In this document: positions 6,425-13,954 of the stretch, in pieces
How positions within the stretch are numbered: position 1 is the stretch's first letter
Layout: each line of letters starts with the position of its first letter
Assembly (NCBI GenBank): GCA_039931435.1
Contig: JBDTRY010000005.1
Span: 1 to 53,257 of the forward strand
DNA length: 53,257 bases
From: JBDTRY01 sp039931435
GTDB taxonomy: Bacteria; Acidobacteriota; Thermoanaerobaculia; Gp7-AA8
Direction: 5' to 3'
Position numbers and translations under genes: made by a program
Notes under the pieces: model-generated
The model's database searches: none
Seen by the model: only the letters and a program-made list of their open reading frames with translations
Told to the model about the DNA's origin: nothing

Positions 6425-7795
6425 GTGGCGGATGTGTCCAAACAAGCCCCTGGCTCTCGTGTTATCCCTGCGACGCTCGAAGGTTCACGGTACCATCAGG
6501 CAGTGCAGCAGGTCCTTGAAGCGGATCTTACCTGGACCGGCGACAGGTTCGAGCCCGGGATGCGCATTGCCGTGGGAGACGATGGCCGCATTCTCGCCGC
6601 CGGCGCTCTGGGCGTGAAGCCGACGCTTCGGCTGGAGCGGCAGGCAATTCTTCCTGGATTTGTAAACGCGCATTCGCATGCTTTTCAACGTGGTTTGCGT
6701 GGGAAGGGAGAACTCTTTTCCAGCGGCTCTGGTAGTTTCTGGAGCTGGCGCGAGGCTATGTATGGGTTGGTGGAAACACTTGGCGACGACGCGCTTCATG
6801 CACTCACAGTTCAGGCTTTCCGGGAGATGCGCTCCGCGGGCATCACCACGGTGGGCGAGTTCCACTATCTTCACCATTCGTTGGATCCGGGAGCGCCGCC
6901 GTTCCGGTTGGACGAAGTGATTCTCGCTGCGGCTGCCGAGGCGGACATCCGTCTCGTTCTGCTGAATACCTTCTACCGAACCGGAGGAATCGGCCGGCCA
7001 TTGGCCAGCGCCCAGGCGCGTTTCAACGGGCGTTCACTCGATCATTTTCTCGCTCGGATGGAACAGCTCACTATGGCCGTGACGTCACCGGCGCAGACTC
7101 TGGGACTGGCAGCGCACAGCATTCGCGCTGTGTCACTCGATGAAATCACCGTGCTGCATCAGTGGGCGCTGGAACGGAAGCTCGCGTTCCACATGCATGT
7201 CGAAGAGCAGCAGCAGGAGATCGACGACTGCCTCGCCGCATATGGAGAGCGGCCGTTGCGGCTCCTCAACGATCGGCTGGAAATCGGAATCGGGACGACC
7301 GCCGTTCATTGCACGCATTCGGATCCTGTGGATCTTGCGCGGTTTGCCAGTGCCGGTGGCAACGTATGCATTACTCCTCTGACCGAGGCAAACCTCGGGG
7401 ACGGCCTTTCGAACGTCGAGCCCCTTTCTGGCTTCCGAGGGGCGTTGTCGCTGGGAACTGATTCGAACGCCCGCATTTCGATGATCGAGGAGATGCGCTG
7501 GCTGGAGTATGGCCAGAGGCTGCGCGGGCAGTTCCGCGGTGCATTCCGGAACGAGGAAGGATCGGTCGCCGCCACCCTTCTGAGCATCGCCACGGCCGGC
7601 GGGGCGCGGTCGCTGGGCGTGGAAGTGGGGACCATCGCAGTAGGCCAATGGGCGGACTTTGTGACGATCGATCTGAACGCCCCTGTGCTGGCGGGTTGGA
7701 ATCCGAGTTCGCTCGTCGAGGCCATCGTGTTCGGCGCGGACAACGAGGTGGTGCGGTCGACCGCGGTGGCCGGACGGTGGAGAGAGCATCGCTAA
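6425..7795 (+). CDS. hutF: Formimidoylglutamate deiminase
   Basis: This 456-aa amidohydrolase-superfamily enzyme has the features of HutF, which converts N-formimino-L-glutamate to N-formyl-L-glutamate and ammonia in histidine degradation. The metal site begins GFVNAHSHAFQR (His83, His85) and is followed by the HutF-typical FWSWREAMY. Further on come LAFHMHVEEQ, a His-rich AVHCTHSD segment and GTDSNARISMIEEMRWLEY with the metal-binding Asp. The GTG at 6425 gives the listed length. GTG 6434 has GGAG eight bases upstream and may be the real start, and homologues usually begin near residue 30. No other hut gene is in the window, so the rest of the pathway must lie elsewhere. Confidence 0.92.
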   Translation: MADVSKQAPGSRVIPATLEGSRYHQAVQQVLEADLTWTGDRFEPGMRIAVGDDGRILAAGALGVKPTLRLERQAILPGFVNAHSHAFQRGLRGKGELFSSGSGSFWSWREAMYGLVETLGDDALHALTVQAFREMRSAGITTVGEFHYLHHSLDPGAPPFRLDEVILAAAAEADIRLVLLNTFYRTGGIGRPLASAQARFNGRSLDHFLARMEQLTMAVTSPAQTLGLAAHSIRAVSLDEITVLHQWALERKLAFHMHVEEQQQEIDDCLAAYGERPLRLLNDRLEIGIGTTAVHCTHSDPVDLARFASAGGNVCITPLTEANLGDGLSNVEPLSGFRGALSLGTDSNARISMIEEMRWLEYGQRLRGQFRGAFRNEEGSVAATLLSIATAGGARSLGVEVGTIAVGQWADFVTIDLNAPVLAGWNPSSLVEAIVFGADNEVVRSTAVAGRWREHR

Positions 7796-7817
7796 CGCCG
7801 GGAGGTTGTACCGAGGA

Positions 7818-7857
7818 ACCGGGAACGTAGAAGAGATCCTTCGCTCGACGCTTGTAA
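7818..7857 (+). repeat. Partial family A repeat
   Basis: Right-half fragment with GGGAACGTAGAAGAGATCC and CTTCGCTCGACGCTTG, directly after hutF and followed about 35 bp later by a complete copy. It may be the remains of an earlier insertion. Confidence 0.7.
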
Positions 7858-7892
7858 GAAACGATCGGCGTTGTTACGGAGCATGGAGAACT

Positions 7893-8009
7893 TGTCATCC
7901 TTGAGGGAGCGTAGCGACCGAAGGATCTCGTCGACGAGAATCGTGCCATTCCTCGCGGTGGCAACCGGGAAAGTAGAAGAGATCCTTCGCTCGACGCTTC
8001 AGGATGACA
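7893..8009 (+). repeat. Dispersed palindromic repeat, family A, copy 4
   Basis: A complete copy with inverted ends, TGTCATCCTTGAGGGAGC and GCTTCAGGATGACA, separating hutF from the convergent sulfatase-TPR gene. A hairpin this long between convergent genes could act as a bidirectional transcription or mRNA-decay barrier; this is inference. Confidence 0.85.
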
Positions 8010-8069
8010 CGCCGTGAAAGTCGTGTCATTCCCACGACACCGGTGCCTGGGGTCTCCCGATTCCCACCG

Positions 8070-10217
8070 TCACTTGTCAATCTGACCGAGCAGAGCGCGC
8101 GCGGTGGCGATATCGTCAGCGTAGCGTTGTGGCGGTGCTGTGTCGATGAAACGTTTCAGTGCATCGCGGGCGACGTCGTTCCTGCCGCTCCTGTTGGCGA
8201 CGATGGCCAGGTTGTACATGGCGTCGTATTGATGGCTGTCGTAGCGGACCGCCTTCTGCCAGGCGTCGATGGCCCGGCCGGAGTCCCCCTCCTTCGCATA
8301 GATCACGCCGAGCGTATTCAAGGCCAGCGGCAGTCGATCATTCAGAGCGAGGGCCTTCTGCAGATAGCCGATTGCTCCCGTGAGGTCGCCGGCGCGGAGG
8401 GCAGCGACGCCGAGGTTCTGATAAGCCCTGGCGTTCGTGGGGTCGACCTGGAGAACACGATCGAACTGCTGCTTCGCTTCAACGAGATGGCCGCTGTCAG
8501 CGAGTGCGATCCCGTAAGCATTGAGAACGTCAGGGTCGGCCTTGCCGGCGAAGGGAGCGAGAATCTGCACCGCTTCCTGGGCCTTGCCGTTTTCACTGAG
8601 AAGCAGACCGAGCCTGACGCGCATGGCGTCGGTGGCGGCGCCCGATTGCACCGACCGGCGCAGCGTGGCGATGGCTTCGTCCGGCTTCTCCTTCTGTTGA
8701 AGCATGAAGGCCAGCATTTCATCGGCTACCTTGATGTCCGGACTGCGCGTCAGAACGGCGCGCGCCTTCTCGATCGCTTTGTCGAGCTGGCCGGTCTGAT
8801 AGAGAGCCACAACATCGTGCAGCATGTTGTCCACGTCGATGAGCTTCTTGGGGTCGTCGGCAACGGTGTAGGACTTTTTCGTCGACGATCCGGTGATGTA
8901 CCCGAGACTGAGGAGTTGGGCTTTCTGAGCCTCGTCGACGTTGCGGGTGATGGGCTGGTTGCGCGGTGCGGAATCAGCCAGCAGCTTGCGGATTGTGAAA
9001 ACGTCCCGGCGGTCGCTCTCCACAATGTTGTGGGACTCTGACGGATCGGCAGAGAGGTCGTACAGCTCCGGCAGGGGAAGGTCAATGTACTTTTGCGATC
9101 CGTGAATCAAACCAACCAGAGGAGCCCAGCTGCGGTTCAATGAGGCGGAGAGTGCCTCGAAGTACGTATCGCGCGAGACGTTGCCGGAGAGGAGCGACTT
9201 GCCTGGCAGATTCGCTGGAATGATTGCACCCACACGTTCCAGAATGGTGGGAACGATATCAACGTGGCGCACGTAACGGTCGTCCCGCTTCGCTCCTGCC
9301 CCGGGATTGATGACGATGAGTGGCACCTTCAGAGTGGATTCATAGGCGAATAAGCCGTGTGTCTGTTCGCCGTGATCTCCAAGCGCCTCTCCATGATCAG
9401 CGGTGATGACCACGAATGTGTTCAGGTGGCGCTCGAGCACAGGGCCGAGAAATTTCCCGAGCTGATCGTCGGTGTAAGCGACCTCTCCGAGGTATGGGGC
9501 GTCTTTGTACAGTTCGCGGAATGGAGCTGGCGGATCGTAGGGAGCGTGTGGATCGTACAGGTGGATCCAGAGGAACTTCTTTCCGGGAGGGGCGGCGTCA
9601 TACCAGCGCCTGGCCGCTGCGAGGGTCTCTTCGGCTGGCCGCTCCTGGACGACGAACTCCAGCGGATCGGATGCCTCGCGGTAACGGTCGTCGTAGACAT
9701 CAAACCCGCGGTTGAGGCCGAACCGGCCGTCGAGTGGAAAGGCGCTGACGAAGGCCGCGGTTGCATATCCCGCTGCCTTGAGCATCGCCCCCAGTGTGGG
9801 AAATTTCGGATCGAGAACAAAACCGGCGTTGTCGCGGATTCCGTGCTGGTACGGATAGAGTCCCGTGAGGATGTTCGTGTGCGAGGCCAGGGTGACGACG
9901 TTGTGCGCGTGCGCGTTCGTATAGACGATCCCTCTTGCGGCCAGGCTGTCGAGGAAAGGAGTCTTCACTCGGGCGTTGCCGGAGTACCCGAGGGCGTCGG
10001 CGCGGAGAGTATCGATGGTAATGAGGATGATGTCGGGCGGCGGGGAGGTTCCGGAAACTCCGGTGCGATAAACGAATCCGCCCACGACTGCCGCCACGGC
10101 GATCACTGCGATCAGCAGAGCCGCGGCCCTGGAACGGTGCGGAGACGGCGTCGCCGTGCTCTGCGCCGTTCCCGCCTTTGTTCCGCTTCCTGGTCTTCGT
10201 TTTCCTGCCATGGCCAT
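8070..10217 (-). CDS. Membrane-anchored sulfatase-like hydrolase with TPR repeats (1)
   Basis: This 715-aa protein has one N-terminal transmembrane anchor (about residues 31-50). An alkaline-phosphatase-superfamily sulfatase domain (about 60-420) follows, with the metal motif PDIILITIDTLRAD and later VVITADHGEALGDHGEQTHG. The C-terminal third is made of TPR repeats. The usual sulfatase active-site CxPxR is replaced by TLASH, so there is no Cys to become formylglycine. It may be a phosphodiester or phosphonate hydrolase, a Thr-nucleophile enzyme, or inactive. The ATG at 10217 is chosen because it follows the stop of the upstream paralogue by 22 nt; the frame is open further into that gene. The two genes form an operon. 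Confidence 0.85.
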   Translation of the reverse strand: MAMAGKRRPGSGTKAGTAQSTATPSPHRSRAAALLIAVIAVAAVVGGFVYRTGVSGTSPPPDIILITIDTLRADALGYSGNARVKTPFLDSLAARGIVYTNAHAHNVVTLASHTNILTGLYPYQHGIRDNAGFVLDPKFPTLGAMLKAAGYATAAFVSAFPLDGRFGLNRGFDVYDDRYREASDPLEFVVQERPAEETLAAARRWYDAAPPGKKFLWIHLYDPHAPYDPPAPFRELYKDAPYLGEVAYTDDQLGKFLGPVLERHLNTFVVITADHGEALGDHGEQTHGLFAYESTLKVPLIVINPGAGAKRDDRYVRHVDIVPTILERVGAIIPANLPGKSLLSGNVSRDTYFEALSASLNRSWAPLVGLIHGSQKYIDLPLPELYDLSADPSESHNIVESDRRDVFTIRKLLADSAPRNQPITRNVDEAQKAQLLSLGYITGSSTKKSYTVADDPKKLIDVDNMLHDVVALYQTGQLDKAIEKARAVLTRSPDIKVADEMLAFMLQQKEKPDEAIATLRRSVQSGAATDAMRVRLGLLLSENGKAQEAVQILAPFAGKADPDVLNAYGIALADSGHLVEAKQQFDRVLQVDPTNARAYQNLGVAALRAGDLTGAIGYLQKALALNDRLPLALNTLGVIYAKEGDSGRAIDAWQKAVRYDSHQYDAMYNLAIVANRSGRNDVARDALKRFIDTAPPQRYADDIATARALLGQIDK

Positions 10218-10239
10218 CACGCTACGCGAATGCCGGCGA

Positions 10240-12414
10240 TCATCCTGCAAATTTTCGGATTCGGGCGTCGCCCGGAAATTTTGCCAATCCACGTCTTGCC
10301 CAGTATCGGGCACCGTTGATGTCGCCCAGCGTTTTCATCGTTTCGGCAATCGCCGCGAAATTCGTCGCTGTGGGAGCGCGGTCGATGAGCTGATAGACGA
10401 GCGGCGTCGCATCCTGAGGGCGACCCTGCGCGACCAGAAGAACGATCAGGCTCTGGTAGGCGCGGGCATCGCCGGGCGACAGTGCGATCTCCGTCCTCAA
10501 TGCCTGCTCCGCTTCATTAGCCCGGCCCAGACGCGCCAGAATGTCGCCACGAAGGAACGAAAGACCGGCGTATGGAGGCTTGTGTTCGGTGGCAATCAGT
10601 CCTGCCGCAGCGTCGAACTTTGCCAGCGCCTCCTCGTTCCGGTTTTGCTCTTTGAGGGTGCGGCCCCAGGTGACGAGAGCCGCCGCCCGGTTCCCCTCGC
10701 CCGCAGCCTGGCGTGCCTCCTCCTCGGCCCGCTTGAAATCGCGACGGGCCAGGAAAATCCGGGCAAGAAGCTCGTGAGCCGGCGCCGGATCCGACTTCAA
10801 GGCTAACTCGGCGTGCGCCGCGGCGTCATCGAGCTTCCCGACCTCGAGCGAGAGCTCGGCCACGGTGAGGGCCAGAGCCGCAGAGTGGGGATTCGTCTCG
10901 AGACCTTTCTTTGCCGCGACGATCGCTCGATCGGTCTGTCCGAGACGAGCGTATGCCTTTGCCGTGACATCCCATACATCGGTCATGCGGGGGTTGTCCG
11001 CCAGGATCTTCTGAAATCCTGCCAGCGCCTCGGCGTACTCTCCGGCACGGAAGAGTGAGAAGGAGCTGCGGAGGTCACGAAACGTGCCGGTCTTGTCCTT
11101 CGGATCCGGGAGCGTTTCCCCGGAAGAAGTTTCTGCTCCGCCACTCAGGTAGCCGAGTGCCGCCAGTTTGGACGCCTCCTCGGGGTCAATGGCCGCGGGT
11201 TGCGTGGCCTGCTTCATGAGAGGGGCAATGGCCTTCTTCATGGCGAAAAAGTCTCTTCGATCGCTCATCGAGAGGTTGCTGTGCTCACCCGGATCGGCAA
11301 CCAGATCGTAAAGCTCGGGGCGGGGTGCCTCGATGTAGTGCTTCGAACCGTCAGTCAGCGAGTGCAGATCACTCCATCCGAAATGAAAACGTGCATAGTA
11401 CGACTCGCTGTAGATCGAGCGCGGTCCGGTACTGGATGAGAGGAGTGAACGGCCGGCCAGACCTTCCGGTATTTTCAAGCCCAACTCATCGAGAACCGCG
11501 GGAACGATGTCGACCAGCCCGACGGGCCGCGACACCCGTTCGCCGTGACGGCCGGAGTGCGGGAGCTTCACCATGAGCGGGACCTGGATCGCTTCGCGGT
11601 AGAGAAAGATTCCGTGCTCGTCCTCGCCGTGATCGCCCAGGCCTTCGCCGTGATCCGAGAGAAAGACGATCATGGCTTCGTCGTAAAGATTCTTCTGCTT
11701 CAGATCGTCGAGGAAATGGCCGACGATGGCATCGGCATGAGCGATCTCTGCATCGTAGGGATTGAAGCGCGAGCGATAGGGCTCCGGCGCTTCGTACGGT
11801 GAGTGAGGTTCGTAAAGGTGCAGGAAGGCCAGAAAGGGTTGGGCGCGATGCTCGTCGATCCACTTCTCGACCAGCGAGGCAGATTCCTCGCCTCTGCGCT
11901 GAATGCCGCCGATCGACTGGTCCGCCCGCTCCGGAATGTGATCGTCGTAGAAATCGAACCCGCGGCTGATGCCGGTTTCGGCACGCAGAACATAGGCAGA
12001 GACGGCGGCGCCAGCGGTGTAGCCGTGTTCTTTCAGGATCGAGGCGAGCGTGGAGACCTGCGCCGGCAGGCGATAGCCGAGGTTGTCGCGAACACCGGTT
12101 TCGGAAGGGAGAAGACCGGTGAAGATCGTCGCGTGCGATGGAAGGGTCAGCGGACAGTGGCTGTAGGCGCGCTCGAAGACGATGGAGTCGTGTGCCAGGG
12201 CGTCGATGGCCGGAGTCTGCACCTTGCGATATCCGTAAGCGGGCAGATGATCCGAGCGCAGTGTGTCGACGGAGATGATGATGATGGGAGGGGCGCTCGT
12301 TTCTGCCGCCGGCTTTCTGCAGGCCGTTCCCGTGAGGAGCATGGAGAGCAGAGCAGCTGCGGCCAGCGGCCGGCGGAAGGGGGGCATGGACGGCGAGAGT
12401 AACCGAATTGCCAT
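10240..12414 (-). CDS. Sulfatase-like hydrolase with TPR repeats (2)
   Basis: This 724-aa paralogue of the next gene has a hydrophobic signal segment ending near LLTGTACRK, possibly a lipoprotein signal with an imperfect lipobox. A sulfatase-like domain follows with IIIISVDTLRSDHLPAYG and VFLSDHGEGLGDHGEDEHG, then a TPR-rich C-terminal region from about residue 420. As in its neighbour, the nucleophile motif reads TLPSHATIFTG, with Thr where formylglycine-forming Cys would be and His in place of Arg. The ATG at 12414 is preferred over an upstream GTG because the signal peptide starts there. A shared role on envelope sulfate or phosphate esters is possible but not shown. Confidence 0.85.
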   Translation of the reverse strand: MAIRLLSPSMPPFRRPLAAAALLSMLLTGTACRKPAAETSAPPIIIISVDTLRSDHLPAYGYRKVQTPAIDALAHDSIVFERAYSHCPLTLPSHATIFTGLLPSETGVRDNLGYRLPAQVSTLASILKEHGYTAGAAVSAYVLRAETGISRGFDFYDDHIPERADQSIGGIQRRGEESASLVEKWIDEHRAQPFLAFLHLYEPHSPYEAPEPYRSRFNPYDAEIAHADAIVGHFLDDLKQKNLYDEAMIVFLSDHGEGLGDHGEDEHGIFLYREAIQVPLMVKLPHSGRHGERVSRPVGLVDIVPAVLDELGLKIPEGLAGRSLLSSSTGPRSIYSESYYARFHFGWSDLHSLTDGSKHYIEAPRPELYDLVADPGEHSNLSMSDRRDFFAMKKAIAPLMKQATQPAAIDPEEASKLAALGYLSGGAETSSGETLPDPKDKTGTFRDLRSSFSLFRAGEYAEALAGFQKILADNPRMTDVWDVTAKAYARLGQTDRAIVAAKKGLETNPHSAALALTVAELSLEVGKLDDAAAHAELALKSDPAPAHELLARIFLARRDFKRAEEEARQAAGEGNRAAALVTWGRTLKEQNRNEEALAKFDAAAGLIATEHKPPYAGLSFLRGDILARLGRANEAEQALRTEIALSPGDARAYQSLIVLLVAQGRPQDATPLVYQLIDRAPTATNFAAIAETMKTLGDINGARYWARRGLAKFPGDARIRKFAG

Positions 12415-12541
12415 GCAATCTCTTTCAGGGTGGCTGGGCACGGTAGAGGAAAGCCGTTGCCCGACCCTTCTAACGAAACGCCCGAACGACGACGAGGTGT
12501 CATCCCGAACGAGCGAACAGCGTGGGCTCCGAACCAGGATG

Positions 12542-12685
12542 AAGAAACACGATGACCGGCTGTCATCCTGAGCCTCGAGCGAAGGATCTCTTCTACCTTC
12601 CCGGTTGCCAGCTAATTCCTCGTTGAAGAGATCCTTCGGTCGCTACGCTCCCTCAGGATGACAAGCGCCCCATATAGAGTTTCTT
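12542..12685 (-). repeat. Family A repeat with outer arms, copy 5
   Basis: The core at 12561-12663 is a family A element in the reverse orientation. Outside it are further pairing arms, AAGAAAC on the left and GTTTCTT on the right, that smaller copies lack. This longer form suggests that the ends used at 85-200 may not be the true element termini. Confidence 0.75.
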
Positions 12686-12721
12686 ACAAGCGAGGGCACA
12701 ACGAGGCCGCTGAACCAGGGT

Positions 12722-12863
12722 AAAGAAACTTTATGACCGCCGTCATCCCGAGCGGGAGCGAGGGACCCGAGTGGACGGGGGGCACGATTCGTCGGGCGCG
12801 TACCACCCACCCCTCTGGGGTCCCTCGCTCGCGCTCGGGATGACGGCGCTCATAGTTTCTTTG
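12722..12863. repeat. Large inverted repeat related to family A
   Basis: Two arms of about 45 bp, beginning AAGAAACTTTATGACC and ending in the near-complement TCATAGTTTCTTTG, flank a centre of about 50 bp. The arms contain GTCATCCCGAGC and GGTCCCTCGCTCG. This is a diverged subtype of the dispersed repeat, and a short fragment of the same subtype lies at 28155-28180. With the preceding copy it fills most of the 480-bp gap between the sulfatase and cyanophycinase genes. I see nothing else in that gap. Confidence 0.8.
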
Positions 12864-12897
12864 CGCCCTTCCCCCGTTCAGACCCGCGCTACGCCTC

Positions 12898-13878
12898 TCA
12901 ATACGGATCCGACGTCAGCTTTCCCTCGTTCACGCTGACGTTGTAGAAGCCGGTTGTGGGGCGGTGTTTCAGATCGAAGGTGCCGCCCGCTCCGACTTTC
13001 CAGACTTTGTAGTCGCAATACGTCAGAGGCTTTCCAGGAACTGTAACCTCCGGAAAATGATCTGCGAGAATGAAATATGCCGGGCCGGTGCCCATGACCT
13101 GACCGATTCCATCGGGGCCGACGAGGACCGAGGTCCGTTCGTTGACCCCGATTCCCAGGACCGAGTCGAGGTCTGGATTTTCCTGGAAGGATCGCGCCAG
13201 AAAGGTGAGCAGCCGGCCGAGGCGGTTGCGGGCTACGAAGTGTGTATCGGTGAACGTGCCGTGCATGATCGGCCAGGCGAAGAAGTCGTTGGTGAAGGTG
13301 ATTTCGTCGTAGTAGGGATCGGCCATCGATTTGTCGGAAACAGCGCTGGCATCGTGACAGGCGTCGTAAACAATCTGGCCCTGGATGGCCAGCCCGGCGC
13401 TGGTGCCCCCCACGCCACCGCCTCGATCGTAGACCGACTTCACGGCATCTTCGATAGGCGAATTGGCAAAGAACTCCACGTAATAGCACTGGTCGCCACC
13501 GGCCACGAATACCACTTCCGCATTTCTGATCGCATTGACAACCTCCGGGTTGTGGCCGTCCATTCGATCGTTGATGACGAACGATTCGATCGAGTCGATT
13601 CCGTGCAGGGTGTAGTACCAGGGGTTGTATCCGTTCGCTCCCGATGAGCGGAGCACGACGACATCAAGAGTCGCATCGCAGTTTGTGCAGCCGCGGACGG
13701 TGTCGATCATCCGTTGAAAGGCGGTCTCGACGTCGGAGCCACCTCCGGCCAGATCAAGAACAGGTCCGTGAAGGACCGCCGGGTGGACATCCTTGAAGTT
13801 TCCTGTGAGATAGCGCTCGATAGCCTGAGCGGGGAGGGCGAGCATGAGCAATAAGGCCGGCAAGAGAATCCGATTCAA
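12898..13878 (-). CDS. Exported cyanophycinase-like peptidase (family S51)
   Basis: This 326-aa serine peptidase of the S51/cyanophycinase fold begins with a signal peptide (LNRILLPALLLMLALPAQA). The fold motifs are present: GPVLDLAGGGSDVE near the N-terminus, VVFVAGGDQCYY, the nucleophile in GGGVGGTSAGLAI, and DTHFVARNRLGRLL, which carries catalytic His and Arg positions in the family. Cyanophycinases release beta-Asp-Arg dipeptides; exported relatives may use scavenged cyanophycin or other isoaspartyl substrates. The start is TTG at 13878, set by GGAGGA five bases before it. The longer frame to 13953 would run through a terminator hairpin and is rejected. Confidence 0.88.
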   Translation of the reverse strand: MNRILLPALLLMLALPAQAIERYLTGNFKDVHPAVLHGPVLDLAGGGSDVETAFQRMIDTVRGCTNCDATLDVVVLRSSGANGYNPWYYTLHGIDSIESFVINDRMDGHNPEVVNAIRNAEVVFVAGGDQCYYVEFFANSPIEDAVKSVYDRGGGVGGTSAGLAIQGQIVYDACHDASAVSDKSMADPYYDEITFTNDFFAWPIMHGTFTDTHFVARNRLGRLLTFLARSFQENPDLDSVLGIGVNERTSVLVGPDGIGQVMGTGPAYFILADHFPEVTVPGKPLTYCDYKVWKVGAGGTFDLKHRPTTGFYNVSVNEGKLTSDPY

Positions 13879-13901
13879 GATTCCTCCGTGGAGTGATGTA
13901 C

Positions 13902-13933
13902 TGAAAGAAAAGCCCGCCGTCTCCGGCGGGCTT
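13902..13933 (-). terminator. Intrinsic terminator after the TonB receptor gene
   Basis: On the minus strand, AAGCCCGCCG and CGGCGGGCTT form a 9-10 bp GC-rich stem followed by TTTTCTTTC. It lies 22 nt after the receptor stop codon and before the cyanophycinase start, so the two genes are probably separate transcripts or linked only by read-through. Confidence 0.85.
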
Positions 13934-13954
13934 CCATGAAAAGAGACGTTCATG

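Noticed and set aside
8004..10319. Two plus-strand open frames of 345 and 320 codons opposite the first sulfatase-TPR gene
   Set aside because: No recognisable motifs. The minus-strand frame has sulfatase metal motifs and TPR repeats throughout, so these are shadows.
13879..13953. A longer N-terminus for the cyanophycinase-like protein starting at 13953
   Set aside because: It would translate through the TonB-gene terminator and place the signal peptide internally; the TTG at 13878 has GGAGGA at ideal spacing.
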